DNA of 64,000 nucleotides. It comes from Alloprevotella sp. Lineage in GTDB: Bacteria; Bacteroidota; Bacteroidia; Bacteroidales; Bacteroidaceae. A model generated the notes under the pieces. That model worked only from the letters and a program-made list of their open reading frames with translations, made no database searches and was not told where the DNA came from. Position 1 is the stretch's first letter. Every line of letters starts with the position of its first letter. The translations under genes were made by a program, and so were the position numbers. Shown here piece by piece: positions 27,172 to 34,928 of this stretch. The DNA lies in assembly GCA_017478625.1 (NCBI GenBank), contig JAFVDF010000009.1, positions 310,001 through 374,000 on the forward strand, written 5' to 3'.

Positions 27172-27319
27172 CGGGCTCCCGTCTGTGCGCACCAGCCACA
27201 GACAGACCCCGGCAAAGCCCCTGACAGCATGGCGCACTATGGAGTCGTCTGACAGAAGAGCGGAAACGACTGAATAGCCTATACCGGTAAAATCTATTGA
27301 CATTTTGCCAAAACGTTAA

Positions 27320-27466
27320 ATTATCTTAATGGGCTATTCCATTATGCGATGGGCTGACGCGATTATGGCGCAGAAAAATGGAATAATCGAATACTGAAAT
27401 CCGCTTATACAATCGGCCGATTGCATAAGCGGATTTTTCCGTTCCATAATCCTTTTTTCTACACAA
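27320..27466 (+). repeat. 21-bp phased ATWAT array B (7 units)
   Basis: Anchors at 27320, 27341, 27362, 27383, 27404, 27425 and 27446 keep an exact 21-bp step. Unit starts read ATTATCTTAA, ATTATGCGAT, ATTATGGCGC, ATAATCGAAT, CTTATACAAT, ATAAGCGGAT and ATAATCCTTT, so the anchor is kept while the rest has drifted. It lies in the 553-nt gap between the converging uvrA and DUF4252 genes, and its fourth to sixth units form a large hairpin. Confidence 0.75.
27397..27440 (+). terminator. Long hairpin with T run (uvrA terminator candidate)
   Basis: Two 20-nt arms centred on CGGCCG at 27414-27419 pair with a single A-C mismatch (27409/27424) and no loop, followed by TTTTT. It is about 225 nt past the uvrA stop and is embedded in array B. 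Confidence 0.65.
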
Positions 27467-27494
27467 AACGGCCTGCATTTGCGTGCAAGCCGTT
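27467..27494 (-). terminator. Hairpin downstream of the DUF4252 gene
   Basis: AACGGC at 27467-27472 pairs with GCCGTT at 27489-27494, extended by TGCA pairs across one wobble. On the minus strand it is followed by TTGTGT. It is about 230 nt past the stop at 27725, so its assignment is uncertain. The rest of the gap, 27495-27724, shows nothing I can name. Confidence 0.4.
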
Positions 27495-27724
27495 GGGATA
27501 TAGGATTGTAGTATGGGGCAGTAGTATTCCTTTATGTTACTTCAAATTTACAAAAATCTTTCGACCTGTGCAAGGGCCTAAAATCGCCGAAAGGGGGAAA
27601 TAGATTGACAAAGAAGAGAGTTCTGAATACGCTGTACTGTGAAAACGCTCGGCGCGGACTGCCCCTATTGAAACACGGCGGATATGCAACTGAAAAACCG
27701 GTTCACACAGCCGGAAAGGAGCCT

Positions 27725-28189
27725 CTAATCGTCTATTACGCCCTTGATGTCGTCGAGGGTAATAGTGCCACTGACGCAAATGATATTTATTTCGTCACTT
27801 TCCTCCTCGAATAGGACGTATTCCATCTTCCCACCCTTCAACTTGCGCTGGTAAATGGTGGTTTTCTCGTCCGATTCGTTGATGCGCATAACGACTTCGT
27901 AGCCCCCGCTCTTGTAATATTTCTGCGCATCGGTGCGCAAGGCGGCCAACTTACTGCGTTGCTCACATTCGAGGATACTGATCTGGTCTATCTTTGAGGC
28001 AATTTTCTTGAAATCCTTCAAATCGCCATCCACCTTGGGCATAAATCTCAACAGGTTGCGCGAGATGTAAACGGTGGTTATGCCTTTCTGATTTTCCCAC
28101 TTGTCGAAGAGCGCTTGCTGGGCGCGACCTACAGAGGGAATAAGGGTAAGGATGAACAGAAGGGAGAGAATAGTTTTTCGGAAGTTCAT
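27725..28189 (-). CDS. DUF4252 domain protein, exported
   Basis: A 154-residue protein with a signal peptide (MNFRKTILSLLFILTLIPSVGRAQ), so periplasmic or outer-membrane facing. The DUF4252 features are visible: the early VYISRNLLRF block and the late IICVSGTITLDDIKGV block. ATG 28189 is chosen because it gives the signal peptide and avoids overlap with the anti-sigma gene, which ends 10 nt upstream. It is the last gene of a sigma/anti-sigma operon. The function of DUF4252 proteins is unknown; they commonly accompany ECF sigma factors in Bacteroidota. Confidence 0.82.
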   Translation of the reverse strand: MNFRKTILSLLFILTLIPSVGRAQQALFDKWENQKGITTVYISRNLLRFMPKVDGDLKDFKKIASKIDQISILECEQRSKLAALRTDAQKYYKSGGYEVVMRINESDEKTTIYQRKLKGGKMEYVLFEEESDEINIICVSGTITLDDIKGVIDD

Positions 28190-28199
28190 AATTTTCGTT

Positions 28200-28691
28200 T
28201 TATTTATTGGAACGACGGAGTGAAGCGAGCCCTTTTTCCAGACATTCGGAGAATTTGGCCAAGGCACGCTGGGCTTCTTCGGCGGCACGTTGAGGGTCGT
28301 CGTACGTGTCGGTCAAACTGGCCATCTGCAGGGGTACGTTTTGCTCTGTGCCCTTATGGTGGCGCAAGGCAAGGGGCAAACCCACAGCCAGCACAATGAC
28401 AGCCACAGCCGCACTTATCCAGCGCACCGACAACCTTATCACACGCTTCTCGGCACCCTTTTCAAGCGTCTGCCACTGGCTTATCTTCCGCTCTATCTTT
28501 ATCGGATCGAACGAAGGCTCGGCATCCTCTGAAGAAAGGTCTGTGAGACGAAGAAAAAGGTCTTTTTCGTCAGCCAGTTCCTCGGGCACATCGTCCGATG
28601 CAAAGTAGGCTTTGAGTTGTTGCTCCTCGGCTTCGGTGGTTTCGCTTGCATAGAAGCGCGAGAGCAGGGAGGTAATGTCTGTATAGGTCAT
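28200..28691 (-). CDS. Putative membrane anti-sigma factor
   Basis: 163 residues. The N-terminal part (SLLSRFYASETTEAEEQQL) resembles the short helical domains of anti-sigma proteins. One membrane segment follows at about 91-110 (WISAAVAVIVLAVGLPLAL), then a periplasmic tail. The start overlaps the sigma gene stop by 4 nt, which implies coupled translation. The context makes it the likely regulator of the neighbouring ECF sigma factor. No carbohydrate-sensing FecR domain is present. Confidence 0.75.
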   Translation of the reverse strand: MTYTDITSLLSRFYASETTEAEEQQLKAYFASDDVPEELADEKDLFLRLTDLSSEDAEPSFDPIKIERKISQWQTLEKGAEKRVIRLSVRWISAAVAVIVLAVGLPLALRHHKGTEQNVPLQMASLTDTYDDPQRAAEEAQRALAKFSECLEKGLASLRRSNK

Positions 28692-29188
28692 TGCCGGAAA
28701 TGTTTTTTATATTGTTCACGCACGGTGCGACGGGCTCTGCTGAGTATCACACGCACGTTTACTTCAGAAAGAGAGAGTTGTGCAGCTATTTCTGCATAGG
28801 ATCTATTTTCTATATCGCGCAACGTAAGCACGCGCCGTTGCTCTTCGGGCAGAAGGGCTATGAAACGCTCCAAGGACGATAGTCTTTCAGCGCGTTCCAG
28901 TACCTGCTGCGCATCTTCCACAAGGATACCCGCGTCTGCTGCTGTCTCGTCCACCACTTCGAGCCTCTTCCGACGCTGCTGGTTGAGAAAAGTGTGGCGC
29001 AAGGTAGTCAGACAGTAGGATTCCGTATTGTCTATCTTCGGCAATCGGTTGCGCTTGGTCCACAACCCAAGGAAAGCATCCTGTACAAGGTCCTCCGCAG
29101 CCTGCACATCGCGCGTGAGCCTCCATGCAAGGCGGTACATGCTCTGCGCATGAGGGAGAAATTGCTGACGGAACTGAGAAGCGTCCAT
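28688..29188 (-). CDS. ECF-type RNA polymerase sigma-70 factor
   Basis: 166 residues with region 2 (MYRLAWRLTRDVQAAEDLVQ, recognising the -10-like element) and region 4 (LLPEEQRRVLTLRDIENRSY and the following helix-turn-helix), and no region 1 or 3. It begins an operon sigma, anti-sigma, DUF4252. A second DUF4252 gene lies just upstream at 29275-29727. The regulon is not deducible, but autoregulation of this cluster is usual. Confidence 0.92.
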   Translation of the reverse strand: MDASQFRQQFLPHAQSMYRLAWRLTRDVQAAEDLVQDAFLGLWTKRNRLPKIDNTESYCLTTLRHTFLNQQRRKRLEVVDETAADAGILVEDAQQVLERAERLSSLERFIALLPEEQRRVLTLRDIENRSYAEIAAQLSLSEVNVRVILSRARRTVREQYKKHFRQ

Positions 29189-29274
29189 GGGAACAGGGAA
29201 AGGGACAGACAGTATTAAGGAATAGAAAAACGGTATTGAGAAAGTAAAACAGTCTGTAAAGATACAATCTGGTG

Positions 29275-29727
29275 CTACATACTGACTATCTTCTCTACAT
29301 CCTCGACTTTGATTTTTCCAAGCACCTGCACGAGTGTAACCTCATCGGGCTCGATAGAAAGTACGAGGAGTTCGACGATGTCATCGCCCTCTGAGCGCGA
29401 CAGAATAAGTACACGCTCATTTTCCTCTTGGGATGTAACTATTTTATTATAGCCTTGTTGCTCCAGTCCTGCAGTCTTTTCGGAAAAGTCCGCTACGAGC
29501 GATTTGTTCTCTATCTGCAACACCGTGATAAGGTCTATATTTTCCAATACAGCCTCTACATTTTCATCGTCAATATTACCACTGGCCAATCGGAGTACCT
29601 CTTTGGGCATTTGTATAAGTTCGACGCCCTCTTTGTCCTTATACTGGCTGAACAGATCGTTGACAGTCTGTGAAAAACCGCTCATGCAGACGAGCCACAT
29701 AGCCGTGAGAATAAATATCTTTTTCAT
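29275..29727 (-). CDS. DUF4252 domain protein, exported
   Basis: 150 residues with a signal peptide (MKKIFILTAMWLVCMSGFSQ). It shares the layout of the DUF4252 protein at 27725: an early helix with VLRLASGNI, a middle acidic part, and a C-terminal VTLVQVLGKIKVEDVEKI. It lies 86 nt upstream of the sigma gene on the same strand and is probably part of the same regulon. It is a diverged paralogue of the other DUF4252 gene. The function is unknown. Confidence 0.82.
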   Translation of the reverse strand: MKKIFILTAMWLVCMSGFSQTVNDLFSQYKDKEGVELIQMPKEVLRLASGNIDDENVEAVLENIDLITVLQIENKSLVADFSEKTAGLEQQGYNKIVTSQEENERVLILSRSEGDDIVELLVLSIEPDEVTLVQVLGKIKVEDVEKIVSM

Positions 29728-29837
29728 GTCTTGAAATTTTAGCGTGATAAAATGTTTTCAGAACGTTCTATCTACACAGACACGCCGAAAACTCTTTTTG
29801 TTACACTATGGGAGGTAAAATTTTTCTTCTTACAGAT

Positions 29838-29875
29838 AAAAATAAAAGTGAGACCTGCTTTTACAAGTCCCACTT
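29838..29875 (-). terminator. Terminator of the DUF2795 gene
   Basis: On the minus strand, arms AAGTGGGACTTG and CAGGTCTCACTT (two wobbles) enclose 6 nt and run into TTTTATTTTT, about 40 nt past the DUF2795 stop. Confidence 0.8.
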
Positions 29876-29912
29876 ATAAACTTATTTCTTTATTACACCA
29901 TCAGAATTCATC

Positions 29913-30134
29913 TTAGTATTCGTCTTCGTTGAAGAGAAAATCTTCCTTATCTGGATAGTCTGGCCAGATATCTTCAATGGTTTCATAGATATCTCCGTCC
30001 TCTTCGAGTTCCTGAAGGTTTTCTACTACTTCCATAGGGGCCCCTGAACGCATTGCATAATCAATCAGTTCGTCTTTAGTAGCGGGCCAAGGCGCATCTT
30101 CTAAGCGAGAAGCTAATTCAAGTGTCCAATACAT
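29913..30134 (-). CDS. DUF2795 small acidic protein
   Basis: A 73-residue, strongly acidic protein of the DUF2795 family common in Bacteroidota. Visible blocks are the N-terminal MYWTLELASRLEDAPWPATK and the ELIDYAMRSGAP segment, ending in an Asp/Glu-rich tail. It is cytoplasmic, with no known function. It has its own promoter (TACTTTTG at 30230-30237) and terminator, so it is a single-gene unit. The leader of about 90 nt carries AAAGGAGGAGG far from the start codon. Confidence 0.88.
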   Translation of the reverse strand: MYWTLELASRLEDAPWPATKDELIDYAMRSGAPMEVVENLQELEEDGDIYETIEDIWPDYPDKEDFLFNEDEY

Positions 30135-30229
30135 AGCTGTAAGTATAGAAATTTTATATAAAGTAATTGTAAAGATTTAGCACATAGGTCTTAAAGCCTA
30201 AAATGCCTCCTCCTTTAAAAAATTGCGTG

Positions 30230-30237
30230 CAAAAGTA
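30230..30237 (-). promoter_or_regulatory. -7 promoter box for the DUF2795 gene
   Basis: The minus strand reads TACTTTTG. The resulting leader of about 90 nt is long for so short a gene and includes a purine-rich AAAGGAGGAGG near 30202-30214. Confidence 0.55.
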
Positions 30238-30279
30238 GAAAGATTATATAAAGAGAGAAATTTTTTCAGAATATTTTTT

Positions 30280-30837
30280 TCAGAATGAAATAAGGTAATC
30301 CTGTTTTTGCAGTATTTTATTGAAAATCAGTATGCCTAAATCATAAAGATCAAAGGTGACACGCACGGATTTGTCCGGCTTGCAGGCGTCCCAGATAAGG
30401 CTTGCGTCGGAATGGACGTATATAGAGGTGAGGAGCACTTTGGTACGTTCATCCGTCTGGCTTAAGTCCGTCTGCAGCACAGCAGCATCAGAGGCTCCGC
30501 TTATGCAGACAAGTGCATTCTCTACGTCAGGCTTCCATTGCCTTATAGACTGCACCGGGGCTATAAAGTTTAATTGCTGGCGCAAGATAGGCGAAAAATC
30601 TTCGCTTATATATATAAAGGAGGGTTGCTGATCTATGGCCACGCGCCATAATAGCATTTCTATACGGCGCTGAAGCTGGGGCAGATGGGAGAGCATCTTC
30701 CGGTCCGCCCGAGGCAGACGTCCGTAGATGACACGTGTCACAAAATCAAAAGCAAAAGGGGAATGGATTCCATACCCCTTTCTATAAGCTATTCGTCGCA
30801 GTCGGACAAAAAAATGATGTAGGCTTTCGCGCAACAT
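30280..30837 (-). CDS. Uncharacterised protein, distantly methyltransferase-like
   Basis: 185 residues. The N-terminus has YGIHSPFAFDFVT and the C-terminus VRVTFDLYDLGILIFNKILQKQ. From memory both blocks occur in a group of Bacteroidota SAM-dependent methyltransferase-like proteins. The middle lacks a clear glycine-rich SAM loop, so enzymatic activity is doubtful, and it may be a shortened relative. The start codon overlaps the butyrate kinase stop by one base (TAATG), implying translational coupling with buk and ptb. Confidence 0.6.
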   Translation of the reverse strand: MLRESLHHFFVRLRRIAYRKGYGIHSPFAFDFVTRVIYGRLPRADRKMLSHLPQLQRRIEMLLWRVAIDQQPSFIYISEDFSPILRQQLNFIAPVQSIRQWKPDVENALVCISGASDAAVLQTDLSQTDERTKVLLTSIYVHSDASLIWDACKPDKSVRVTFDLYDLGILIFNKILQKQDYLISF

Positions 30838-31898
30838 TACTTATACTCCTTAGCCGTAAGTTCGCCGCGCAGGACAAGCAGACCGTTTTCTGCCAATGCT
30901 TGCATTTCGTCCTGACCGGGATAAACTTGTACTGGAGCGAGCCAACTGATGTATTTCTTGATATGCTCTACAATATAAGGCGAGTGCATAAGGCCACCCG
31001 TAAGCAGAATAGCGTCGGGAGCGCCTTGCAACAGGGCAGCCTCGGCTACAATACTCTTACTGATTTGCATAAACATTCCTTCAGTCACTTCGCGGGCTTT
31101 CTCGTCGCCTTCCTCTATGCGACGCACCACTTCGCGCATATCATTCGTGCCCAGATGAGCCGTAAGTCCTGCCCGGCCAGAGATACGCTTCAGGAGTTCG
31201 TCTTGCTGGAACTTACCCGAATAGCAAAGACGAATAAGGTCGCCTGCTGGAAGCGTGCCTGCGCGTTCTGGCGAATAAGGGCCGAATCCGTCGAGCGCAT
31301 TGTTGCAGTCTATGGCATAACCCTTCCGATGTAATGCTACGGAAATGCCTCCTCCGAGATGACAAACTATGAGGTTCATATCCTCATAACGCTTGCCTTG
31401 CTCGCGGGCATAACGGCGTGCAATGGCGCGCTGGTTGAGTGCGTGCCATATAGGGTGATGCGGAAGCAGCGGAGAGCCTGTATAATGAATTTCAGGGAGC
31501 ATTTCATCTACATTACCCGAGTCTGCGGTAAAAGCCTCACAGCCTACTTTATCTGCAAGCATCTTTGCGAGGACGCAACCGAGATTGCAGGGATGTGTAT
31601 AGATAGACAAGGGCACGTCAGCCACCATTCTTTCATTTACCTTATACACTCCGCCCTCCATAGGCTTCATCAAACCGCCACGACCCATGACGAGATCAAA
31701 CTGCATAGTCTGCTCGTGGGATTTAAGGGAGTCGATGATTGCTTCGTAGTGGAATTTATAGCGGTCCTCAAAGGTTTTTTGTTTATCGAAAGCACTTGGT
31801 TCGTGATGGATATCGTCATAGAAAGCCACTTCCTCATCGTGGAAAATAGCTATCTTAGTGGATGTAGAACCAGGATTAATAACAAGGATGCGTTTCAT
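30837..31898 (-). CDS. buk: Butyrate kinase
   Basis: A 353-residue member of the acetokinase/butyrate kinase family, which converts butyryl-phosphate and ADP to butyrate and ATP. The N-terminal phosphate-binding motif is VINPGSTSTKIAIF, and VCHLGGGISVALH supplies the second nucleotide-binding loop. It follows ptb by 25 nt, so the two catalyse consecutive steps from butyryl-CoA. Branched-chain acyl phosphates are also possible substrates. Genes making butyryl-CoA are not in the window. Confidence 0.93.
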   Translation of the reverse strand: MKRILVINPGSTSTKIAIFHDEEVAFYDDIHHEPSAFDKQKTFEDRYKFHYEAIIDSLKSHEQTMQFDLVMGRGGLMKPMEGGVYKVNERMVADVPLSIYTHPCNLGCVLAKMLADKVGCEAFTADSGNVDEMLPEIHYTGSPLLPHHPIWHALNQRAIARRYAREQGKRYEDMNLIVCHLGGGISVALHRKGYAIDCNNALDGFGPYSPERAGTLPAGDLIRLCYSGKFQQDELLKRISGRAGLTAHLGTNDMREVVRRIEEGDEKAREVTEGMFMQISKSIVAEAALLQGAPDAILLTGGLMHSPYIVEHIKKYISWLAPVQVYPGQDEMQALAENGLLVLRGELTAKEYK

Positions 31899-31923
31899 AG
31901 TTGAGTGGATAGATTAGATAAGT

Positions 31924-32781
31924 TCAACAGCGAGCACTAAGAGCCTGTGCAATAAGTGCAAGACTTAAGTATTTGGTTTCAGCAGAATCTGCACGCGAAG
32001 TAAGGGCTACCGGAGCTAATGTACCTTCCAACATGCAGGCCATACGGGTCTGGGGAGCCAACAGCGTAAGGGTCTTATAGAATACGTTACCTGCTTCGAT
32101 GTCAGGGAATAATATCACATCGGAACGGCCCTGCAGAGGCGAGTCAATATGTTTCTCGCGCAAGGCGGCCAGATTAAGTGATGTCTTCAAATCTAACGGA
32201 CCGTCAACGATGCAAGGCCCGAATTTTCCATCGCGAGCCATCTCTTTAAGAACCTGATAATCCTCTGTAAACGGAAAAATCTTAGGATTGGCGTGTTCAG
32301 TACAGTGTACGAGCGAAACACGGGGCTCTTTAATGCCAAAAGCATGGCACAGGCGCACGGCATATTCTAATTGTGCTGTACGTTGTACCAGCGTGGGATA
32401 AGGTATAACTGCAGCGTCTGTAAAGAATAACAAACGACGCAAACGCTTTATTTCAGCGCAAGCAAAGTGGGTCAATACATTTCCTTTGGGTAAGATACCC
32501 GTCTCCTTGTTAAGGCAAGCACGGAGAAGAATATCAGTATTTATCAACCCCTTAAGAATAGCATCTGCTTTTCCCTCACGTACCCACGCAACAGCCTGTG
32601 CGGCAGCGTCGGCCAATACTTTTTCTGTTGTATAAAGAGGAGTTATCCAACCTTCGGAGGCTGCTTTTTCACAAGCCTCGCGAGTAGCCTCATCGTCGGC
32701 ACATACAACCGCTACACGACACGGCTTTTCCAACTGCCGCACACTGTCAAGCAGATGGTCAAAATTATTAATAACTGACAT
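31924..32781 (-). CDS. ptb: Phosphate butyryltransferase
   Basis: A 285-residue phosphate acetyl/butyryltransferase. It exchanges CoA for phosphate on butyryl-CoA. The family pattern is visible in AILKGLINTDILLRACLN, and in DGPLDLKTSLN followed by VILFPDIEAGNVFYKTL. It lacks the N-terminal extension of phosphotransacetylase, fitting the short Ptb type. It is the first gene of ptb-buk-uncharacterised, with a promoter box at 32828 and a leader of about 40 nt. It is divergent from xerD. Confidence 0.92.
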   Translation of the reverse strand: MSVINNFDHLLDSVRQLEKPCRVAVVCADDEATREACEKAASEGWITPLYTTEKVLADAAAQAVAWVREGKADAILKGLINTDILLRACLNKETGILPKGNVLTHFACAEIKRLRRLLFFTDAAVIPYPTLVQRTAQLEYAVRLCHAFGIKEPRVSLVHCTEHANPKIFPFTEDYQVLKEMARDGKFGPCIVDGPLDLKTSLNLAALREKHIDSPLQGRSDVILFPDIEAGNVFYKTLTLLAPQTRMACMLEGTLAPVALTSRADSAETKYLSLALIAQALSARC

Positions 32782-32827
32782 ACGTCGGTTTTATAGAAAA
32801 TTAGGTATAAGTGAACAATTAGACAGG

Positions 32828-32835
32828 CAAATTTA
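32828..32835 (-). promoter_or_regulatory. -7 promoter box for ptb-buk
   Basis: The minus strand reads TAAATTTG, with a TTTG 18 nt upstream as the -33 element. Confidence 0.65.
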
Positions 32836-32943
32836 ACTAAACACCCGTATCTTCAAAAAAGTTTTCTTTTTTATTTCATAAAAACATATCTATTTTCGGC
32901 GAAAAGAACAAATTATACTCTTTTTTGACACTATAATTCAATT

Positions 32944-33846
32944 ATGGAGTCGCATCTCTTAAAATCCTTTGAGCAATATCTGATACTGGAACGCAACGTA
33001 AGTTCAAATACGCGCGAAGCATATATCAGCGATGTGGCCAAACTTCTTTCATTTTTAGAAGATGAAGGTATAGCAGCCGATAAGGTTACGCTTACAGAAC
33101 TCCATACTTTCAGTGCCTCACTCTATGATTTAGGAATTTCATCCCGTTCTATAAAAAGAATACTGTCGGGTGTGCGCGCATTTTATAAATATATGTGTCT
33201 GGAAGATTATATAAAACAAGATCCTACAGAACTTCTTGAATCGCCAAAGATAGGCCGACGCTTACCAGAGGTACTTACCGTAGAAGAAGTCAATAAGATA
33301 GAAGAAGTCATAGATGTAAGCAAACCGGAAGGCCAGCGTGATCGCGCAGCCATAGAACTTCTCTACTCATGTGGACTACGTGTGAGCGAACTCTGTAATC
33401 TAAAACTTTCCGACCTCTTTCTGGACGAAGCGTTTCTGCGAGTTATAGGCAAAGGCAATAAGCAAAGACTTGTACCCATCTCGCAATCGGCACTGAAAGA
33501 ACTGTACCTGTGGTTTCACTGGCGTAACCTAATTACACCTAAGCCTGGGGAAGAAGATTATGTATTCCTCACACACCAGCGCAAAAAGCGCCTGTCGCGC
33601 ATTACCTACTTTTATAATATACGTCTCTACGCTGAACAGGCTGGCATCACCAAGAAAATTTCTCCACACACCTTCCGACATACTTTTGCTACCCACTTAT
33701 TGGAAGGTGGGGCCAACCTTCGGGCCATACAGACTATGCTAGGCCACGAAAATATAAGTACAACACAAGTCTATACGCATATAGACCAGCATTTCCTGCG
33801 CCAGCAGATTGAAACCTTTTTCCCACGCAACCGGAAGACGGACTAA
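32944..33846 (+). CDS. xerD: Tyrosine recombinase XerD
   Basis: A 300-residue site-specific recombinase. The catalytic set is complete: R146 (GLRVSEL), K170 (GKGNKQR), H242 and R245 (HTFRHTFATHLL), H268 (LGHENIS) and nucleophile Y277 (VYTHID). The N-terminal SAM-like domain covers about 1-95. Length and motifs fit XerC/D proteins that resolve chromosome dimers at dif rather than phage integrases. No dif site or attachment repeat is visible beside it. It borders the proposed replication origin. Confidence 0.9.
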   Translation: MESHLLKSFEQYLILERNVSSNTREAYISDVAKLLSFLEDEGIAADKVTLTELHTFSASLYDLGISSRSIKRILSGVRAFYKYMCLEDYIKQDPTELLESPKIGRRLPEVLTVEEVNKIEEVIDVSKPEGQRDRAAIELLYSCGLRVSELCNLKLSDLFLDEAFLRVIGKGNKQRLVPISQSALKELYLWFHWRNLITPKPGEEDYVFLTHQRKKRLSRITYFYNIRLYAEQAGITKKISPHTFRHTFATHLLEGGANLRAIQTMLGHENISTTQVYTHIDQHFLRQQIETFFPRNRKTD

Positions 33847-33860
33847 CTTCTCAAAAGATT

Positions 33861-34296
33861 ATTTCCACTTTTCCACACCCTTAAATACACCTCTTATTTT
33901 CTATTTTTAATAAGAATTTAATAAAGAGAAAAGAAAAATGTGATGGTGATATTATGTGGTGGAAACTGTGCATAAAATGATAGCCTTATGGAAGGGTAAA
34001 AAGGCATTCACTTTTTCCTTCTTTTTATCCACTTATCAATTTACATTACCTGATACGGTTAAAAATTGCATTATCAAATTTTTATACTCCTCTATAAAGG
34101 ATTTATCCACATCTTGTGGAAAAGAAAAATTGCATAATGGAACTTAAAAATACGAGTGTTTATTTTTGTGGAAAAAGGGGATGATAAGTTGAGAAAAAAG
34201 TGGAATGAATGTGGAAAAATATTCCTTGTACAACTGAAATAGGGATAAAAAGTTATTCAATGGTTTATCCACTTTATTTTCCACTATTTTTCCACT
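33861..34296. other. Candidate chromosomal replication origin (oriC) with DnaA-box cluster
   Basis: The gap 33847-34335 has no gene and is very AT-rich. One perfect DnaA box, TTATCCACA, is at 34103-34111. One-mismatch boxes are TTATCCACT (34025-34033, 34265-34273), TTTTCCACA (33869-33877; minus strand at 34115-34123, 34167-34175 and 34210-34218), and TTATGCACA (minus strand, 33967-33975). Weaker TTTTCCACT copies lie at 34277-34285 and 34288-34296. An AT-only stretch at 33890-33936 could unwind first. Gene direction switches here, and parS is about 25 kb away. Confidence 0.8.
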
Positions 34297-34318
34297 GCAC
34301 CATTATGCAATATTTTTC

Positions 34319-34326
34319 TACCTTTG
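34319..34326 (+). promoter_or_regulatory. -7 promoter box directly before the TrmH-family gene
   Basis: TACCTTTG ends only 9 nt before ATG 34336, so the mRNA leader would be about 5 nt or less. It is preceded by ATTATGCAATATT at 34302, like the array anchors. Confidence 0.6.
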
Positions 34327-34335
34327 CATTATTGT

Positions 34336-34899
34336 ATGAAAGAAAAGTCCCACAAACTGCTTGCTGAGGAGATGCAGCGCATTTCTGTAAGCGATTTTAA
34401 AAATGCAGAAAAGTTACCGCTCTGTCTGATAGTGGATTCTGTGCGTAGTCTGCATAATGTGGGTAGTTTTCTGCGTACTGCAGATGCGTTTAGACTTGAA
34501 AAAGTGTGGCTCTGCGGTATTACGGGTACACCGCCTAATGCAGAAATTCACAAGACGGCTCTGGGCGCTGAAGAGAGTGTGTGCTGGGAATACGTGGCAA
34601 ATACCTCTGAACTGATAGAACGCCTCAGTCGCGAAGGCTGGCAGATTTGTGCCATAGAACAAGTATCCGGCAGCCATTCACTACAAGATTTTCCGTTTGA
34701 TACCCAAGCCCGTTATGCACTTATAGTAGGCAATGAAGTGATGGGAGTGAGCCAGGAAGCCGTAGATGCTTCGGATTGTTGTATAGAAATACCACAATTT
34801 GGTACAAAACATTCGCTCAATGTCAGCGTAACGGCCGGCATACTTATTTGGGAGTTCGCCCGACGTTTTGAATATGGGCGTCGTTTCACCACTCCTTAG
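34336..34899 (+). CDS. TrmH/SpoU-family RNA 2'-O-methyltransferase
   Basis: 187 residues of the SPOUT fold. All three motifs are visible: motif 1 SVRSLHNVGSFLRTADAF, motif 2 LIVGNEVMGVS, and motif 3 IPQFGTKHSLNVSVTAGILIWE. They form the trefoil knot that binds SAM. Family members methylate ribose in tRNA or rRNA; the target position cannot be stated. It starts at ATG 34336 rather than the in-frame TTG at 34324, which would lie inside the promoter. It flanks the proposed oriC. Confidence 0.9.
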   Translation: MKEKSHKLLAEEMQRISVSDFKNAEKLPLCLIVDSVRSLHNVGSFLRTADAFRLEKVWLCGITGTPPNAEIHKTALGAEESVCWEYVANTSELIERLSREGWQICAIEQVSGSHSLQDFPFDTQARYALIVGNEVMGVSQEAVDASDCCIEIPQFGTKHSLNVSVTAGILIWEFARRFEYGRRFTTP

Positions 34900-34928
34900 A
34901 ATAGACAGTTACAAAAATACTTTTTGAT

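Noticed and set aside
27320..27466. 21-bp arrays as CRISPR arrays
   Set aside because: Units are contiguous, with no constant repeat alternating with unique spacers of usual length, and no cas genes are nearby.
32944..33846. Tyrosine recombinase as a phage or ICE integrase
   Set aside because: Length and motifs match housekeeping XerC/D, the neighbours are core genes, and no attachment repeats flank it.
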